Source of the DNA: Fidelibacterota bacterium
Lineage (GTDB): Bacteria > Fidelibacterota > Marinisomatia > SCGC-AAA003-L08 > JACNLC01
Length of the DNA stretch: 64,000 bases
Assembly: GCA_018657495.1 (NCBI GenBank)
Contig: JABHXA010000010.1
Span: 1-64,000, forward strand
Direction: 5' to 3'
Shown here: positions 35,479 through 43,359 of the stretch, in pieces
Position numbering within the stretch: position 1 is the first letter of the stretch
Layout of the letters: each line of letters opens with the position of its first letter
Position numbers and translations under genes: made by a program
Notes under the pieces: model-generated
Told to the model about the DNA's origin: nothing
Databases searched by the model: none
The model's input: only the letters and a program-made list of their open reading frames with translations

Positions 35479-35709
35479 ATGGTTGACAATAATACAGAGA
35501 ATTCGAATCTATTTAGTTCCTGGGATCTTAGTAAGTTCAACTATTGGTTATTTGGCATTGGGATATTGATCATTATTCTTGGATACATCATTATGTACTC
35601 CGGTGAAACAACCAGTTTTCAATCTGTGACGCTTGCACCTTTCGTGCTCGTGGTTGGATACTGTGTGATCATTCCGATTGCAATTTTGTATAAACCTAAA
35701 TCCAGGTAA
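35479..35709 (+). CDS. Small two-helix membrane protein, DUF3098-like
   Basis: 76 residues. After a polar N-terminus come two membrane helices (about 22-42 and 49-70). FNYWLFGIGILIIILGYIIM, followed by a short loop and LAPFVLVVGYCVIIPIAIL, matches the pattern of DUF3098 proteins, which are found near cell-division genes (ftsX) in Bacteroidetes and relatives. That context is not seen here. Function unknown. tRNA-Asp follows within 11 bases. Confidence 0.65.
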   Translation: MVDNNTENSNLFSSWDLSKFNYWLFGIGILIIILGYIIMYSGETTSFQSVTLAPFVLVVGYCVIIPIAILYKPKSR

Positions 35710-35719
35710 CCGACATTAT

Positions 35720-35794
35720 GGGGTGGTGGCTCAATTTGGTTAGAGCACCGGCCTGTCACGCCGGATGTTGCGAGTTCGAGTCTCGTCCATCCCG
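35720..35794 (+). tRNA. tRNA-Asp (GTC)
   Basis: Full cloverleaf: acceptor GGGGTGG/CCATCCC (one G-T), D stem GCTC/GAGC, anticodon stem CCGGC/GCCGG with loop CTGTCAC (anticodon GTC at 35755-35757), five-pair T stem with loop TTCGAGT, discriminator G at 35794. CCA is not encoded. Parts of its 3' half recur downstream in the GIY-YIG element (35787-36395). Confidence 0.95.
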
Positions 35795-35917
35795 CATCCC
35801 GCTAAAAGCCCTCTTTTGAGGGCTTTTTTTTTATGAGGAAAATATCATTTCCAAATATTGTAAGAAGGTAGGCTTTACACCGGATGTTGTCCCGACCGAA
35901 GTGTCGGGATCCATCCC
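35787..35917. repeat. Direct repeat copy 1 (begins within tRNA-Asp 3' end)
   Basis: About 131 bp: tRNA acceptor end CCATCCCGCATCCCGCT, terminator, the stretch TATGAGGAAAATATCA..., then a hairpin unit (35881-35917) with TCCCGAC-CGAAGT-GTCGGGA. It recurs at 36267-36395 with few changes, 480 bases away; the GIY-YIG gene lies between the copies. Confidence 0.88.
35804..35830 (+). terminator. Intrinsic terminator after tRNA-Asp
   Basis: AAAAGCCCTC-TTTT-GAGGGCTTTT hairpin running into a T-tract. An identical copy lies at 36284-36310 as part of the ~130-bp direct repeat. Confidence 0.88.
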
Positions 35918-35986
35918 AACATTTAAAAAGCTTTCAAATGAAGACTTTTTTTAATATTTTATTAATATCATTGAAGGAGATATTGA

Positions 35987-36235
35987 ATGGAAAAATATTA
36001 TACATATATTTTACAAAATCCAGGTAAAAAGTTCTACATTGGCCAAACTAATAACCTCAGCAAAAGAGTATTGAGACACAATACTAACACTGTAAAATCA
36101 ACTAAGAATCGTGGACCATGGACAATCGTTCATTTTGAAACATATTCAACTCGAGCCAATGCAATGAAACGAGAAAAACAACTCAAGCATTGGAGACGAG
36201 AACTCATTATAAATCTTATCACATCCAATATGTAG
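35987..36235 (+). CDS. GIY-YIG domain protein, small endonuclease-like
   Basis: 82 residues with an excellent ribosome site (GAAGGAGAT). YYTYILQNPGKKFYIGQTNN holds the split GIY-YIG motif (YTY...YIG), followed by R27 and the helix LSKRVLRHN; the Glu in KREKQLKHWRR is the usual catalytic position. Such single-domain proteins (UPF0213/YhbQ-like) have no settled role. Here the gene lies between two ~130-bp direct repeats, and its stop codon abuts a hairpin repeat with tRNA-Asp-like flanks, which suggests a small mobile or repeat-associated element rather than a housekeeping gene. Confidence 0.85.
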   Translation: MEKYYTYILQNPGKKFYIGQTNNLSKRVLRHNTNTVKSTKNRGPWTIVHFETYSTRANAMKREKQLKHWRRELIINLITSNM

Positions 36236-36273
36236 CCGGATGTTGTCCCGACCGAAGCGTCGGGATCCATCCC
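36236..36273. repeat. Palindromic repeat with tRNA-Asp-like flanks
   Basis: Reads CCGGATGTTG, then hairpin TCCCGAC-CGAAGC-GTCGGGA, then TCCATCCC. In tRNA-Asp the same two flanks (GCCGGATGTTG and CCATCCCGCATCCC) enclose the T arm. Here the T-arm hairpin is replaced by a different hairpin of about the same length. Related copies without the full left flank are at 35881-35917 and 36359-36395. Confidence 0.82.
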
Positions 36274-36395
36274 GCATCCCGCTAAAAGCCCTCTTTTGAG
36301 GGCTTTTTTTTATGAGGAAAATATCACTTCCAATTATTGTATGAAGGTAGGCTTTAAACCGGATGTTGTCCCGACCGGATCGTCGGGATCCATCC
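36267..36395. repeat. Direct repeat copy 2
   Basis: About 129 bp, same order as copy 1: CCATCCCGCATCCCGCT, terminator hairpin, TATGAGGAAAATATCA, GAAGGTAGGCTTTA, and a third palindrome (36359-36395) in which the loop differs (CGGATC). Small differences from copy 1 (for example CATTTCCAAATATT against CACTTCCAATTATT) show the duplication is not brand new. Confidence 0.88.
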
Positions 36396-36397
36396 TT

Positions 36398-36437
36398 CAA
36401 ATAAAGAAGCCTTCATTTTTGAAGGCTTCTTTATTTG
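36398..36437. terminator. Strong bidirectional terminator hairpin
   Basis: An 18-bp perfect stem (left arm 36398-36415, right arm 36420-36437, core AGAAGCCTTC/GAAGGCTTCT) with a TTTT loop. It lies 35 bases past the stop of the lipoprotein gene on the minus strand and closes the repeat region on the other side. Confidence 0.85.
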
Positions 36438-36471
36438 AGTATATTTCTCATTGACTGGAGGTTTTAATTAT

Positions 36472-36891
36472 TTATCCTACTACAAATATTGCATAGGCAT
36501 TTACGACTTTATAATGACTGTTGTTTGATGAGAGGTGTATCTTACCATTATCATCTTCCCAAGTACTAAATTGTTGTTTATCGTGATTTTCTGAACTCCC
36601 GATTACCAAACCATTTGCCCCTAATTCGGCAGCTTTAATTTTTAACCGTTGCATTATTTTGTTGGTTTTACCCTGCCACGTCCAGGTGTCAAAAGATGGA
36701 TCCTTTAACGAAAATTCACTGGATGCATCAATGATGGCAATTTTCTCAAATTTTACAGGATAGTCTGCATATATTTGTACTTCTGAAGGATCAATTGGCG
36801 CTCTTTTTTCACCAACTAAAATATGAGAGACAGGTGAACATGAATAGAGTAAAAATAAAACAGGTAATGATGAAATAAGTATTTTTTTCAT
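36472..36891 (-). CDS. Small lipoprotein, unknown function
   Basis: 139 residues from the ATG at 36891, which has a GGAAG site upstream; the open frame extends 51 codons further up but that part lacks signal-peptide character. MKKILISSLPVLFLLYSC gives a lipoprotein signal with lipobox LLYS-C (Cys18). The mature part contains FEKIAIIDASSEF and MQRLKIKAAELGANGLVIGS, a pattern seen in small envelope lipoproteins where a YbjQ/RcsF-like alpha-beta fold is likely (KAAELGANGLV). Function unknown. Confidence 0.7.
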   Translation of the reverse strand: MKKILISSLPVLFLLYSCSPVSHILVGEKRAPIDPSEVQIYADYPVKFEKIAIIDASSEFSLKDPSFDTWTWQGKTNKIMQRLKIKAAELGANGLVIGSSENHDKQQFSTWEDDNGKIHLSSNNSHYKVVNAYAIFVVG

Positions 36892-37090
36892 TTTTCTTCC
36901 CCTTTTGCATTTATTAATTAATTCAAATAATTCTTCAACTGGTAACACTAACATTTTATATTGAGCTAAGTTGTCAAACATGGCAGAGAATGTATTTGAA
37001 TCGAGAGGAATGCAGGTTAGTTTCGTGGTCGAATGTGGGGGCACTAATGTTTTGGGAGTTTGAAAGTTACATAAAGATTAGTATTAAATT

Positions 37091-37333
37091 TTATTCAAAT
37101 GTTGGTTTTATCAACTCATTTAAACCCTCAGTCATAGATTCTACTTTATCTGAAATCATTGTATGAACATCTGCCAGAGCCTAGTTGTAAAAATAACCAC
37201 CAATTTGATCATGAAAGAATTCGAATAGAAATAATGCATCAAAATTGCCAATATCCTGATCAAGATTTTCTTTAAAATAATTTTGAATATTTTTAATGAT
37301 TATATCTTTGCTTTCCTTGGTAAACTCTGTCAT
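37091..37333 (-). pseudogene. DUF2164-like gene interrupted by an in-frame amber codon
   Basis: From an ATG at 37333 (ribosome site AGGAG) the frame reads MTEFTKESKDIIIKNIQNYF, then ...LDQDIGNFDALFLFEFFHDQIGGYFYN, a TAG at 37181-37183, and then ALADVHTMISDKVESMTEGL...PTFE to a TAA at 37091. The whole frame matches DUF2164 proteins, whose conserved YNQ motif sits exactly here, so the TAG replaces the Gln (CAG to TAG, one base). Upstream part 50 codons, downstream part 29 codons. Either recent loss or a sequencing error; suppression is less likely. Confidence 0.8.
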
Positions 37334-37428
37334 CGTTGCTCCTATTAAGAGGTGTGATTAATATATGATTCAATAAAATCAAATTGATATAATATGCAAA
37401 TTTCTTTACAAGTAATTTGACTTTCTGA

Positions 37429-37746
37429 TTAATTATACCAAACCCCATATCCTACTTTTCTTAGTTTTTGAGCCACATAACTTTCCAGTTCCTCAGCATC
37501 TTTTCTTGTGGGTATCGGATTATACTTCTCATAAAATTCAGGGACTAATTTTAATCCAAATCTTCGTGCAAAAGTATTGGATTTGTATCCATCTTTATGC
37601 TGCTTAAATCTCAATAGTGGCGCCCTTGCAGATTGACCCACATAAAAACATCGCTTACCATATATATAACCTGGATTTTCATTTCTAAATTTTGTGGATT
37701 TACTGACTTCCTTCTCAAGTTCAATGACATAAACATAATAACTCAT
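37429..37746 (-). CDS. GIY-YIG-like domain protein
   Basis: 105 residues. SYYVYVIELEKEV and CFYVGQSARAPLLRFKQHK give a split GIY-YIG motif with Val variants (YVY...YVG) and the following Arg; the Glu of DAEELESYVAQKLRK is in the catalytic position. It is unlike the 82-residue GIY-YIG protein at 35987 (longer insertion between the two halves), so not a recent copy. Possibly a nuclease of a mobile or defence element; no partner gene is next to it. Confidence 0.7.
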   Translation of the reverse strand: MSYYVYVIELEKEVSKSTKFRNENPGYIYGKRCFYVGQSARAPLLRFKQHKDGYKSNTFARRFGLKLVPEFYEKYNPIPTRKDAEELESYVAQKLRKVGYGVWYN

Positions 37747-38266
37747 ATCGGTTAATTTACATTATCGCTTCTTCAATTGGATCCCATAATATGTAGTCTG
37801 CTATAATTATATAGTTTAAATCACAAAATTGAGAATCTCTACTGGCTTCACCAAAAGAAAAAGGGACGCTTAAGTGTTTATAGAATTACTAATATTAATT
37901 AGCTGGATTTTATTCGATAAAATATAAATACTAACTAAACTGACTGCCACAATAATTGGGATATCCAACTGCCCAGAATATTTCGTTCATCACTCACAAT
38001 CATCGACTTATTTGATCCCCCTCTTGCCCACCCCTCAATTAGGAGAGAAACGTATTGGATATTATTATTAGGTTGAGTTTTGAATTATGTATTGATATTG
38101 TATCACAAGCTTCCAGCTTGTTTTTGCGTATTACCTAAAGGGGTTGCAAGAATTGGGAGATTTGAATAGTTATATTTACGAATCCATAAATGGATACGCT
38201 AAAAATAAAAAGGACGCTAAAGCGTCCTAAAAAATGTAATTTGTTTTCTGCATTATTTTTAACGCA
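37747..38266. other. Long intergenic region with two hairpins
   Basis: 520 bases with no gene I can support. ACAAGCT-TCC-AGCTTGT followed by T5 (38105-38125) looks like a plus-strand terminator with no gene before it. AGGACGC-TAAA-GCGTCCT lies at 38211-38228. The segment 37980-38050 has an unusual run rich in C/T (ATCCCCCTCTTGCCCACCCC) compared with its AT-rich surroundings. Confidence 0.5.
38211..38228. terminator. Terminator-like hairpin
   Basis: AGGACGC-TAAA-GCGTCCT, 7-bp stem, flanked by A-rich sequence on both sides (minus-strand T-run beyond). It lies 39 bases past the stop of the SRPBCC gene. Confidence 0.75.
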
Positions 38267-38764
38267 TTAGTTTTCACATCGATCTTTTAAGGCCTTATTC
38301 ATATCAATAAAACCCTGTTCAGTTGACTCTTTCATAGAGCCCCAGAGTAGCAACGCCAAAATGCCGCTAAATTGTTCACCCTGAATAAATTGTACTTTAT
38401 CACCAGGTAATTTTATAATCTTGAAAAAATGTTCACCATCAAATAATTTTGGCATCAATACCCTTCCCAGCCACCGCAACTCAACATTTTTGTTGGCAAC
38501 AAGAATTTTTGGTGCAAAATCCATGGCATCACCACCAGGAGGTTGAATAGAAACTGATAGCTGTGACCCCACACTCACGTCACCGGAAATCGATTTTATA
38601 AATGGGTTCCATTCTGAGTATTCATTAAAGGCAGTAAGTACTTTCCAGACTTTTTCGGAGGATGCATCAATCGTTATTTCGGTATATAATTTTTGCTTTG
38701 GGAATAACCCAATCATATACGCTACAATAAGTATGACTGAAATTACTTGAAATATTTTCTTCAT
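38267..38764 (-). CDS. SRPBCC (START/polyketide-cyclase-like) domain protein, membrane-anchored
   Basis: 165 residues. The N-terminus (1-22) is a hydrophobic helix ending FPKQKLY, probably an anchor or uncleaved signal. The rest is a single SRPBCC domain: YTEITIDASSEKVWKVLTAFNEYSEWNPFI (first strand and helix), RWLGRVLMPKLFDGEHFFKI, and the long C-terminal helix GSMKESTEQGFIDMNKALKD. These domains bind hydrophobic ligands in a deep cavity. No ligand is suggested by context. Start chosen at the ATG with AGGA upstream. Confidence 0.82.
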   Translation of the reverse strand: MKKIFQVISVILIVAYMIGLFPKQKLYTEITIDASSEKVWKVLTAFNEYSEWNPFIKSISGDVSVGSQLSVSIQPPGGDAMDFAPKILVANKNVELRWLGRVLMPKLFDGEHFFKIIKLPGDKVQFIQGEQFSGILALLLWGSMKESTEQGFIDMNKALKDRCEN

Positions 38765-38879
38765 ATGATATTTTTCCTTTTATTTGATATCAATATTAAT
38801 GATCACTAAAGTTGGATTCAAATAATAATAGCAAAAACTCAATTTCTATTGCGAATTAATAGCAAAAATAATTCAACAA

Positions 38880-40583
38880 TTAACTCTTTATACGAAGCCC
38901 TTTATCTTCATTGATGAAAATCCAGGAGGCAAGTTTTCCAATTTGTAATGGTTCATCGACCATCCAGTATTTACGGCCATGATGGTATCTTGAACTGGTT
39001 TCGTTTTCCGGTAAGCTTTCGTTAACAGACAGAATTTCATTTATTCGTGACTGCCACATTTCGACATTTTTTTGTCTGAGGTCAATCCATCCTGCATCCG
39101 CCCATGAGTCCATTTTCTTCGAGGTAATATCAATCGTTTTTCGGGCTTTCTGCACTGGTATTTTTACCTGTGGTCCACGTAATAATGTTTTCCCATCAGA
39201 CATAAGAATTGGCAATCCTATCGAAATCATTTGTGAGCGTAAATTGGCATTTTTAGATATTTCTATTTCAAGTTTACTGGTTAATTCTTCAGCTGATTCT
39301 GAGACAATGCAAGTCATGCTCTTGCATACCTTTTTTATCAGGGATGCTTCAAATAATATTTTTGATAGTCTTGGAGGACCAAGGATTTCAAATGCGATGC
39401 TTTCCACATCATGTTTATCCTGAAGATAATTCATTTCTTCCAAGGCATCATGACGCATATATCCAGCTCGATATGTGGGATTCATTACAGAATTATAGAG
39501 TCCATTGATAATATCGTGGCCGGTACTATCACCCATAATTTCCATGATGGTATTGGCGGCAATTTCTTCAGGAGTTACAAACTCCATTTGACCGGCAGTG
39601 GTTATGGTTTCAAATTCTGGAAGGGAAAAAATACCATTTTCTCCGCTGTCAATGAATACTGATTTGAGATTTTCCCCGGTATTTGTCCAACCTGACTCTC
39701 CCTCAAAATTCCATAATTCATCCAGTTTTTCAGCTTTTTCTACAGTGCAGTCATAGAGTTTGATGGGTTTTCCCTGTTTTTTGATAGTGCCATACCCGAT
39801 CCGTTTCCAACCAATAGCTGCGGCCGGTTTTATTTCTTTAATGATGGGTCCATCTGGTGTTCTGCCCATTAAAAACAGCAACATGGAATGAGCGCCTGCC
39901 AAGGACGTTTTACTGAGTAATACGCGACTTGGTTTTTCTTCGCTGTGCGTATAAGGTATATTCAATCCCATACCACCAGTACCGGTAGTTCCAATTTTTA
40001 TATACAGACCGGTTTTATTGTTCACCATGCTGGCATGAAGTATCTGAATATGCCGTATAATCTGAGGGATATATAATGTTGTTAGCATCTTCTCCATCTC
40101 AGTTGTGAGTTCATCGGTGAGTACATTTTTTTCAATGGCTTTTGTCATCTCCTGTTTGAGATTATAATAACCGCTATAAATATCCTGATAGGCAAGACCT
40201 GTGGCAGAATTCACAGAATCGATAACGATATTTGGTTGGTATTTTTCAATAAGATGATTTAGGAAAGATGAGTCGAGTTTCTCTTTGTCCAAACCTTCCA
40301 GCACGTCTTCAATTAGCATCTTGCGATTTTTTGGGATATCCATGATATCACTTCTCGGTAAATCCTTGAATATTGTCCGTACAAATATATTCCCCCACTC
40401 CGGGGTTAATTTTACATTGGGTGCTTCTTTTTGTATTTCTTTACAGGCATCCCGCGCTTCAGATTCCCTGAGAGATAATATGATAATTTCTTTGGGATTA
40501 TGTTTGATGAGTTTTCGAATTATAGCCATGCCCACCAGTCCCCATCCGCCGAGGATTAATATTTTTCTTTGTTTAATATCCAT
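38880..40583 (-). CDS. NAD(P)-binding Rossmann-fold protein of unknown reaction
   Basis: 567 residues. The N-terminus RKILILGGWGLVGMAIIRKL has the GGxGxVG dinucleotide loop (12-18) of extended short-chain dehydrogenases/epimerases. After about 130 residues a region ATGLAYQDIYSGYYNL and GLYIKIGTTGTGGMGLNIPY continues the fold, but no YxxxK pair in the usual place is certain. The C-terminal ~250 residues are not recognised. It is the last gene of the 2-oxoacid/ptb/buk run, 43 bases after ptb, so a role in reducing or oxidising an acyl or keto intermediate is possible but unproven. Confidence 0.6.
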   Translation of the reverse strand: MDIKQRKILILGGWGLVGMAIIRKLIKHNPKEIIILSLRESEARDACKEIQKEAPNVKLTPEWGNIFVRTIFKDLPRSDIMDIPKNRKMLIEDVLEGLDKEKLDSSFLNHLIEKYQPNIVIDSVNSATGLAYQDIYSGYYNLKQEMTKAIEKNVLTDELTTEMEKMLTTLYIPQIIRHIQILHASMVNNKTGLYIKIGTTGTGGMGLNIPYTHSEEKPSRVLLSKTSLAGAHSMLLFLMGRTPDGPIIKEIKPAAAIGWKRIGYGTIKKQGKPIKLYDCTVEKAEKLDELWNFEGESGWTNTGENLKSVFIDSGENGIFSLPEFETITTAGQMEFVTPEEIAANTIMEIMGDSTGHDIINGLYNSVMNPTYRAGYMRHDALEEMNYLQDKHDVESIAFEILGPPRLSKILFEASLIKKVCKSMTCIVSESAEELTSKLEIEISKNANLRSQMISIGLPILMSDGKTLLRGPQVKIPVQKARKTIDITSKKMDSWADAGWIDLRQKNVEMWQSRINEILSVNESLPENETSSRYHHGRKYWMVDEPLQIGKLASWIFINEDKGLRIKS

Positions 40584-40626
40584 TTCTTAATTCCTTATTA
40601 AAATGTTAGTTTTAAAAATTTATTTG

Positions 40627-41448
40627 TTAAAGATTCACAATGCCCAGGGCAATTGAATTTAGTTTTGTTTCCATCAAATCTGATCGGGATAAAAGTATAA
40701 TTGGTACTTTGGCCCCAGTGATGATTCCACCTCCTTTAGCACCACCCATCCCCAGAAGTGATTTGACCATGAAATTTATCGAGGTTATATTGGGTCCGAT
40801 GAAGATATCAGTACTACCTGCAATTTCTGAGTCTATTTTTTTTGTCTCAGCATTTCTTGAAGATATTGCTACATCAATAGAAATTGGTCCCTCAACGGTA
40901 AATGAATTTGAATTTCGATATTTTTCTGCCATTTTTCCCATAATAACCGTTTCCGGTACATTCGGATTAATTTTTTCGATCAGGGACAACATTGCAACGT
41001 TTGGATTTGGGTTCATTAATTTTCCGGCGATATCAACTGAGTTCTGAATGATGGAAGACAGTATGGTTTCATCCAGCTCAGGATTCACACCGCCATCAGT
41101 CATCAACATCAGTCTATCATAAACAGGTGACTCCAAAACTGCAGTATGGCTCAAGCGTGTCCCAGTTCTTAAACCATATTCTCTGTCTAATACGGCTGAA
41201 AGTATTATATCTGAGCTTACATCGCCTTTCATTAGAAGATCTGCTTTGCCGTCCCGCACAATTCCTACAGCGATTTCTGCTGCCATTTTATCATTTTTAT
41301 GATTCACCACAATTGGCTTTATCCACCCTCTTTCCTCAGCATTTGAAATGGCGCTAAATAGATAATCTTTCCGGGGATTTATAATCGCCAATTTGGCTGC
41401 AGGTCGGCCTGAAGCCAGCTTATAGATCTCATCAAAAGTTCGAATCAT
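40627..41448 (-). CDS. ptb: Phosphate butyryltransferase-like acyltransferase
   Basis: 273 residues, close to the ~300 of the family. Conserved PTA/PTB blocks: KADLLMKGDVSSDIILSAVLD, RLSHTAVLESP, MLMTDGGVNP and FIGPNITSINFMVKSLLGMGGAKGGG (about 222-246). It converts acyl-CoA and phosphate to acyl-phosphate, which butyrate kinase then uses to make ATP. ATGA overlap with the buk stop means coupled translation. With the Vor-type oxidoreductase upstream, isobutyryl- or similar branched acyl-CoA is the likely substrate. Confidence 0.9.
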   Translation of the reverse strand: MIRTFDEIYKLASGRPAAKLAIINPRKDYLFSAISNAEERGWIKPIVVNHKNDKMAAEIAVGIVRDGKADLLMKGDVSSDIILSAVLDREYGLRTGTRLSHTAVLESPVYDRLMLMTDGGVNPELDETILSSIIQNSVDIAGKLMNPNPNVAMLSLIEKINPNVPETVIMGKMAEKYRNSNSFTVEGPISIDVAISSRNAETKKIDSEIAGSTDIFIGPNITSINFMVKSLLGMGGAKGGGIITGAKVPIILLSRSDLMETKLNSIALGIVNL

Positions 41449-42497
41449 GCGTATTCTCTGACCATTTCAGAATTTGACATAGCAATTCTTGCCCCTTCAG
41501 CCAAAGCCTCTGATTCAAATGACCCTGGATAAATATAAAAACTATCGATATAACTTAATCTGGATTGTAGATTTTCCACCAATGTTTTGGAATGGGCCAA
41601 TCCCCCAGTAAGAATGAGACCTTGAACCTGTCCATTTAAAACGGAGTACATAGCGCCAATTTCCTTGGAGATTTGATATTCCATGGCAGATACAATTTGT
41701 CTGGTTTCTTTATTCGATTCGGCTGAACGCTCAATTTCCTGAAAGTCTCGGGTACCTAAATACCCGAGAAGTCCGCTTTCATGTGAAAACTTCTCTACTG
41801 CATCATCAAGGGTCATTTTGTTATCAAATATAAGATTCAGAATCCCCCAAAGCGGCAGACTGCCAGCCCGTTCTATTGAAAATGGACCCATACCAAGAAG
41901 GGCATCATTTACATCGATTATCTTTCCATTCAAGACAGCGGCTATCGAAAACCCACTGCCCAAATGAGCGGCAATAAACTGATTATCATCTTCAGGAATA
42001 TTGTGTTTGCGTACTGTTTTTCTGACTGTATACTTTATATTCAGGGCATGAGAGCGACTTCGCCGATGGATGCCAGATACTCCTGATATCCTGGCCTCAG
42101 CGATCATTTCATCGGTTGTTACAGGATCAACAATAAATGCTGGGATATTTAAGGATTGTGCAACCGTATTTGCCATAATTGCGCCAAGATTAGATGGATG
42201 GGATGAAAACGTTTCCTCTCGATACTGGTTTAACATTTTTTGGTTAATCCTGTAAATCCCCCCAGGCATGGGTTTTAAAGGACCTCCCCTGCCTGCTACA
42301 ACATCAATGGGGCCATCAATGCCCTTGATAAAATCATTTATTATTGAAAATCGCAGTGATTCCTGCTGTTGGACTTTTGAGGGTAATTTCTGCTGAGTGT
42401 GATCAGCAACATAATTTTTAATTAATTGATCATCCTGAAAATAACCAATTTTGGTGCTTGCGGCCCCTGGATTTATTGTAAGTATAAAGAAAGTGAT
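41445..42497 (-). CDS. buk: Butyrate kinase with apparent non-standard (ATC) start codon
   Basis: The conserved frame runs without a stop from codon ATC at 42495-42497 to 41445: 350 residues, the normal family length. ITFFILTINPGAASTKIGYF contains the phosphate-binding INPGxxSTK block, and GRGGPLKPMPGG and SSHPSNLGAIMA-type stretches follow; later come AAHLGSGFSIAAV and LILTGGLAHS. The first ATG in frame (42269) would remove the first 76 residues, including the ATP/phosphate-binding N-terminus, so it cannot be the true start. A stop codon lies three codons before the ATC and no ATG, GTG or TTG lies between. Product: acyl-phosphate + ADP to carboxylate + ATP. Confidence 0.82.
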   Translation of the reverse strand: MTFFILTINPGAASTKIGYFQDDQLIKNYVADHTQQKLPSKVQQQESLRFSIINDFIKGIDGPIDVVAGRGGPLKPMPGGIYRINQKMLNQYREETFSSHPSNLGAIMANTVAQSLNIPAFIVDPVTTDEMIAEARISGVSGIHRRSRSHALNIKYTVRKTVRKHNIPEDDNQFIAAHLGSGFSIAAVLNGKIIDVNDALLGMGPFSIERAGSLPLWGILNLIFDNKMTLDDAVEKFSHESGLLGYLGTRDFQEIERSAESNKETRQIVSAMEYQISKEIGAMYSVLNGQVQGLILTGGLAHSKTLVENLQSRLSYIDSFYIYPGSFESEALAEGARIAMSNSEMVREYA

Positions 42498-42543
42498 ACC
42501 CCCTTACTGCTTAGTTAAACCTGGGGAAACATATTACTGTTCT

Positions 42544-42801
42544 TTAAACCTTATCATCGAATGATGACATAATAGCTTTTGAGCTAAAATTACTTGCCTT
42601 ATATTCGTCCAGTTTTTTCTCGAGTACGGCAAAATGTTCAATCTCGGTTTCGGCGAGATGGATGAGAAATTGTTTTAGATCAGGGTCTGCCATTCTTTCA
42701 GCGGCGGCCATGTAGAAATCATACGCATCCTTTTCTTCTTTCATGGCAAATGTGAAGATTTCCTCGATCGTCGCAAATTCTGAGATAATTTGTGCTGTCA
42801 T
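42544..42801 (-). CDS. Rubrerythrin-like ferritin-fold protein
   Basis: 85 residues. FTFAMKEEKDAYDFYMAAAER and LAETEIEHFAVLEKKLDEY give two helices with the E...ExxH spacing of rubrerythrin-type diiron proteins, but only half of a four-helix bundle is present, so it must dimerise or lack a full site. It lacks the rubredoxin domain. ATGA overlap with the 2-oxoacid oxidoreductase gamma subunit gene. It may protect the oxygen-sensitive Fe-S/TPP enzyme from peroxide; that is inference from context. Confidence 0.78.
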   Translation of the reverse strand: MTAQIISEFATIEEIFTFAMKEEKDAYDFYMAAAERMADPDLKQFLIHLAETEIEHFAVLEKKLDEYKASNFSSKAIMSSFDDKV

Positions 42802-43358
42802 GCTTCCTCTTTCTCAGTTGGTAATTTACTTAATTCCATACCCCTTCGGAGTGCTTTCTCATTAAGGGGAATTAAATGATGATGACGTTCCGGCAACACC
42901 TGAGTAAGAGCCTTGAGTATTGAATCGATTGGAATTATTGGTTTCACACCGAGATAGGAACCCAACATAATCATATTCATCGTTTTTTTATTCTGGAGAT
43001 TTACCGCCTCCATATTTGCCGGGATTTCAAATACCGATATATCCGTTCGGGTTGGTGGATTTATAATATTATTTGCTTCATACAACAATACCCCGCCGGG
43101 TTTTACGGCAGATTCGAATTTATCCATAGAGGGTTGGTTTAATATGATTGCCGCATCATAATCATTTATAATTGGGGAGCTTACTTTGTTATCTGAGACA
43201 ATAACGGTGCAGTTCGCAGTACCGCCACGCATTTCAGGTCCATAACTTGGCATCCAAACCACTTCTTTTCCTTCCACCATCCCTGAATATGCCAGAGTCA
43301 TGCCCATAGATAGAACGCCTTGGCCACCAAATCCTGCAATAATTATTTCTTCATTCAT
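42798..43358 (-). CDS. 2-oxoacid:ferredoxin oxidoreductase, gamma subunit
   Basis: 186 residues. IIIAGFGGQGVLSMGMTLAY and SYGPEMRGGTANCTVIVSD are the invariant blocks of the gamma domain in pyruvate/2-oxoacid:acceptor oxidoreductases; it joins CoA binding to the alpha and beta chains. Last of four subunit genes in the order delta-alpha-beta-gamma. It starts one base after the beta-subunit stop. Confidence 0.93.
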   Translation of the reverse strand: MNEEIIIAGFGGQGVLSMGMTLAYSGMVEGKEVVWMPSYGPEMRGGTANCTVIVSDNKVSSPIINDYDAAIILNQPSMDKFESAVKPGGVLLYEANNIINPPTRTDISVFEIPANMEAVNLQNKKTMNMIMLGSYLGVKPIIPIDSILKALTQVLPERHHHLIPLNEKALRRGMELSKLPTEKEEA

Positions 43359-43359
43359 A

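Noticed and set aside
36146-36400. 84-codon minus-strand frame with two KDGSRRSGRDNIR-like segments
   Set aside because: The internal repeat comes from the palindromic DNA repeats; it is antisense to the GIY-YIG gene.
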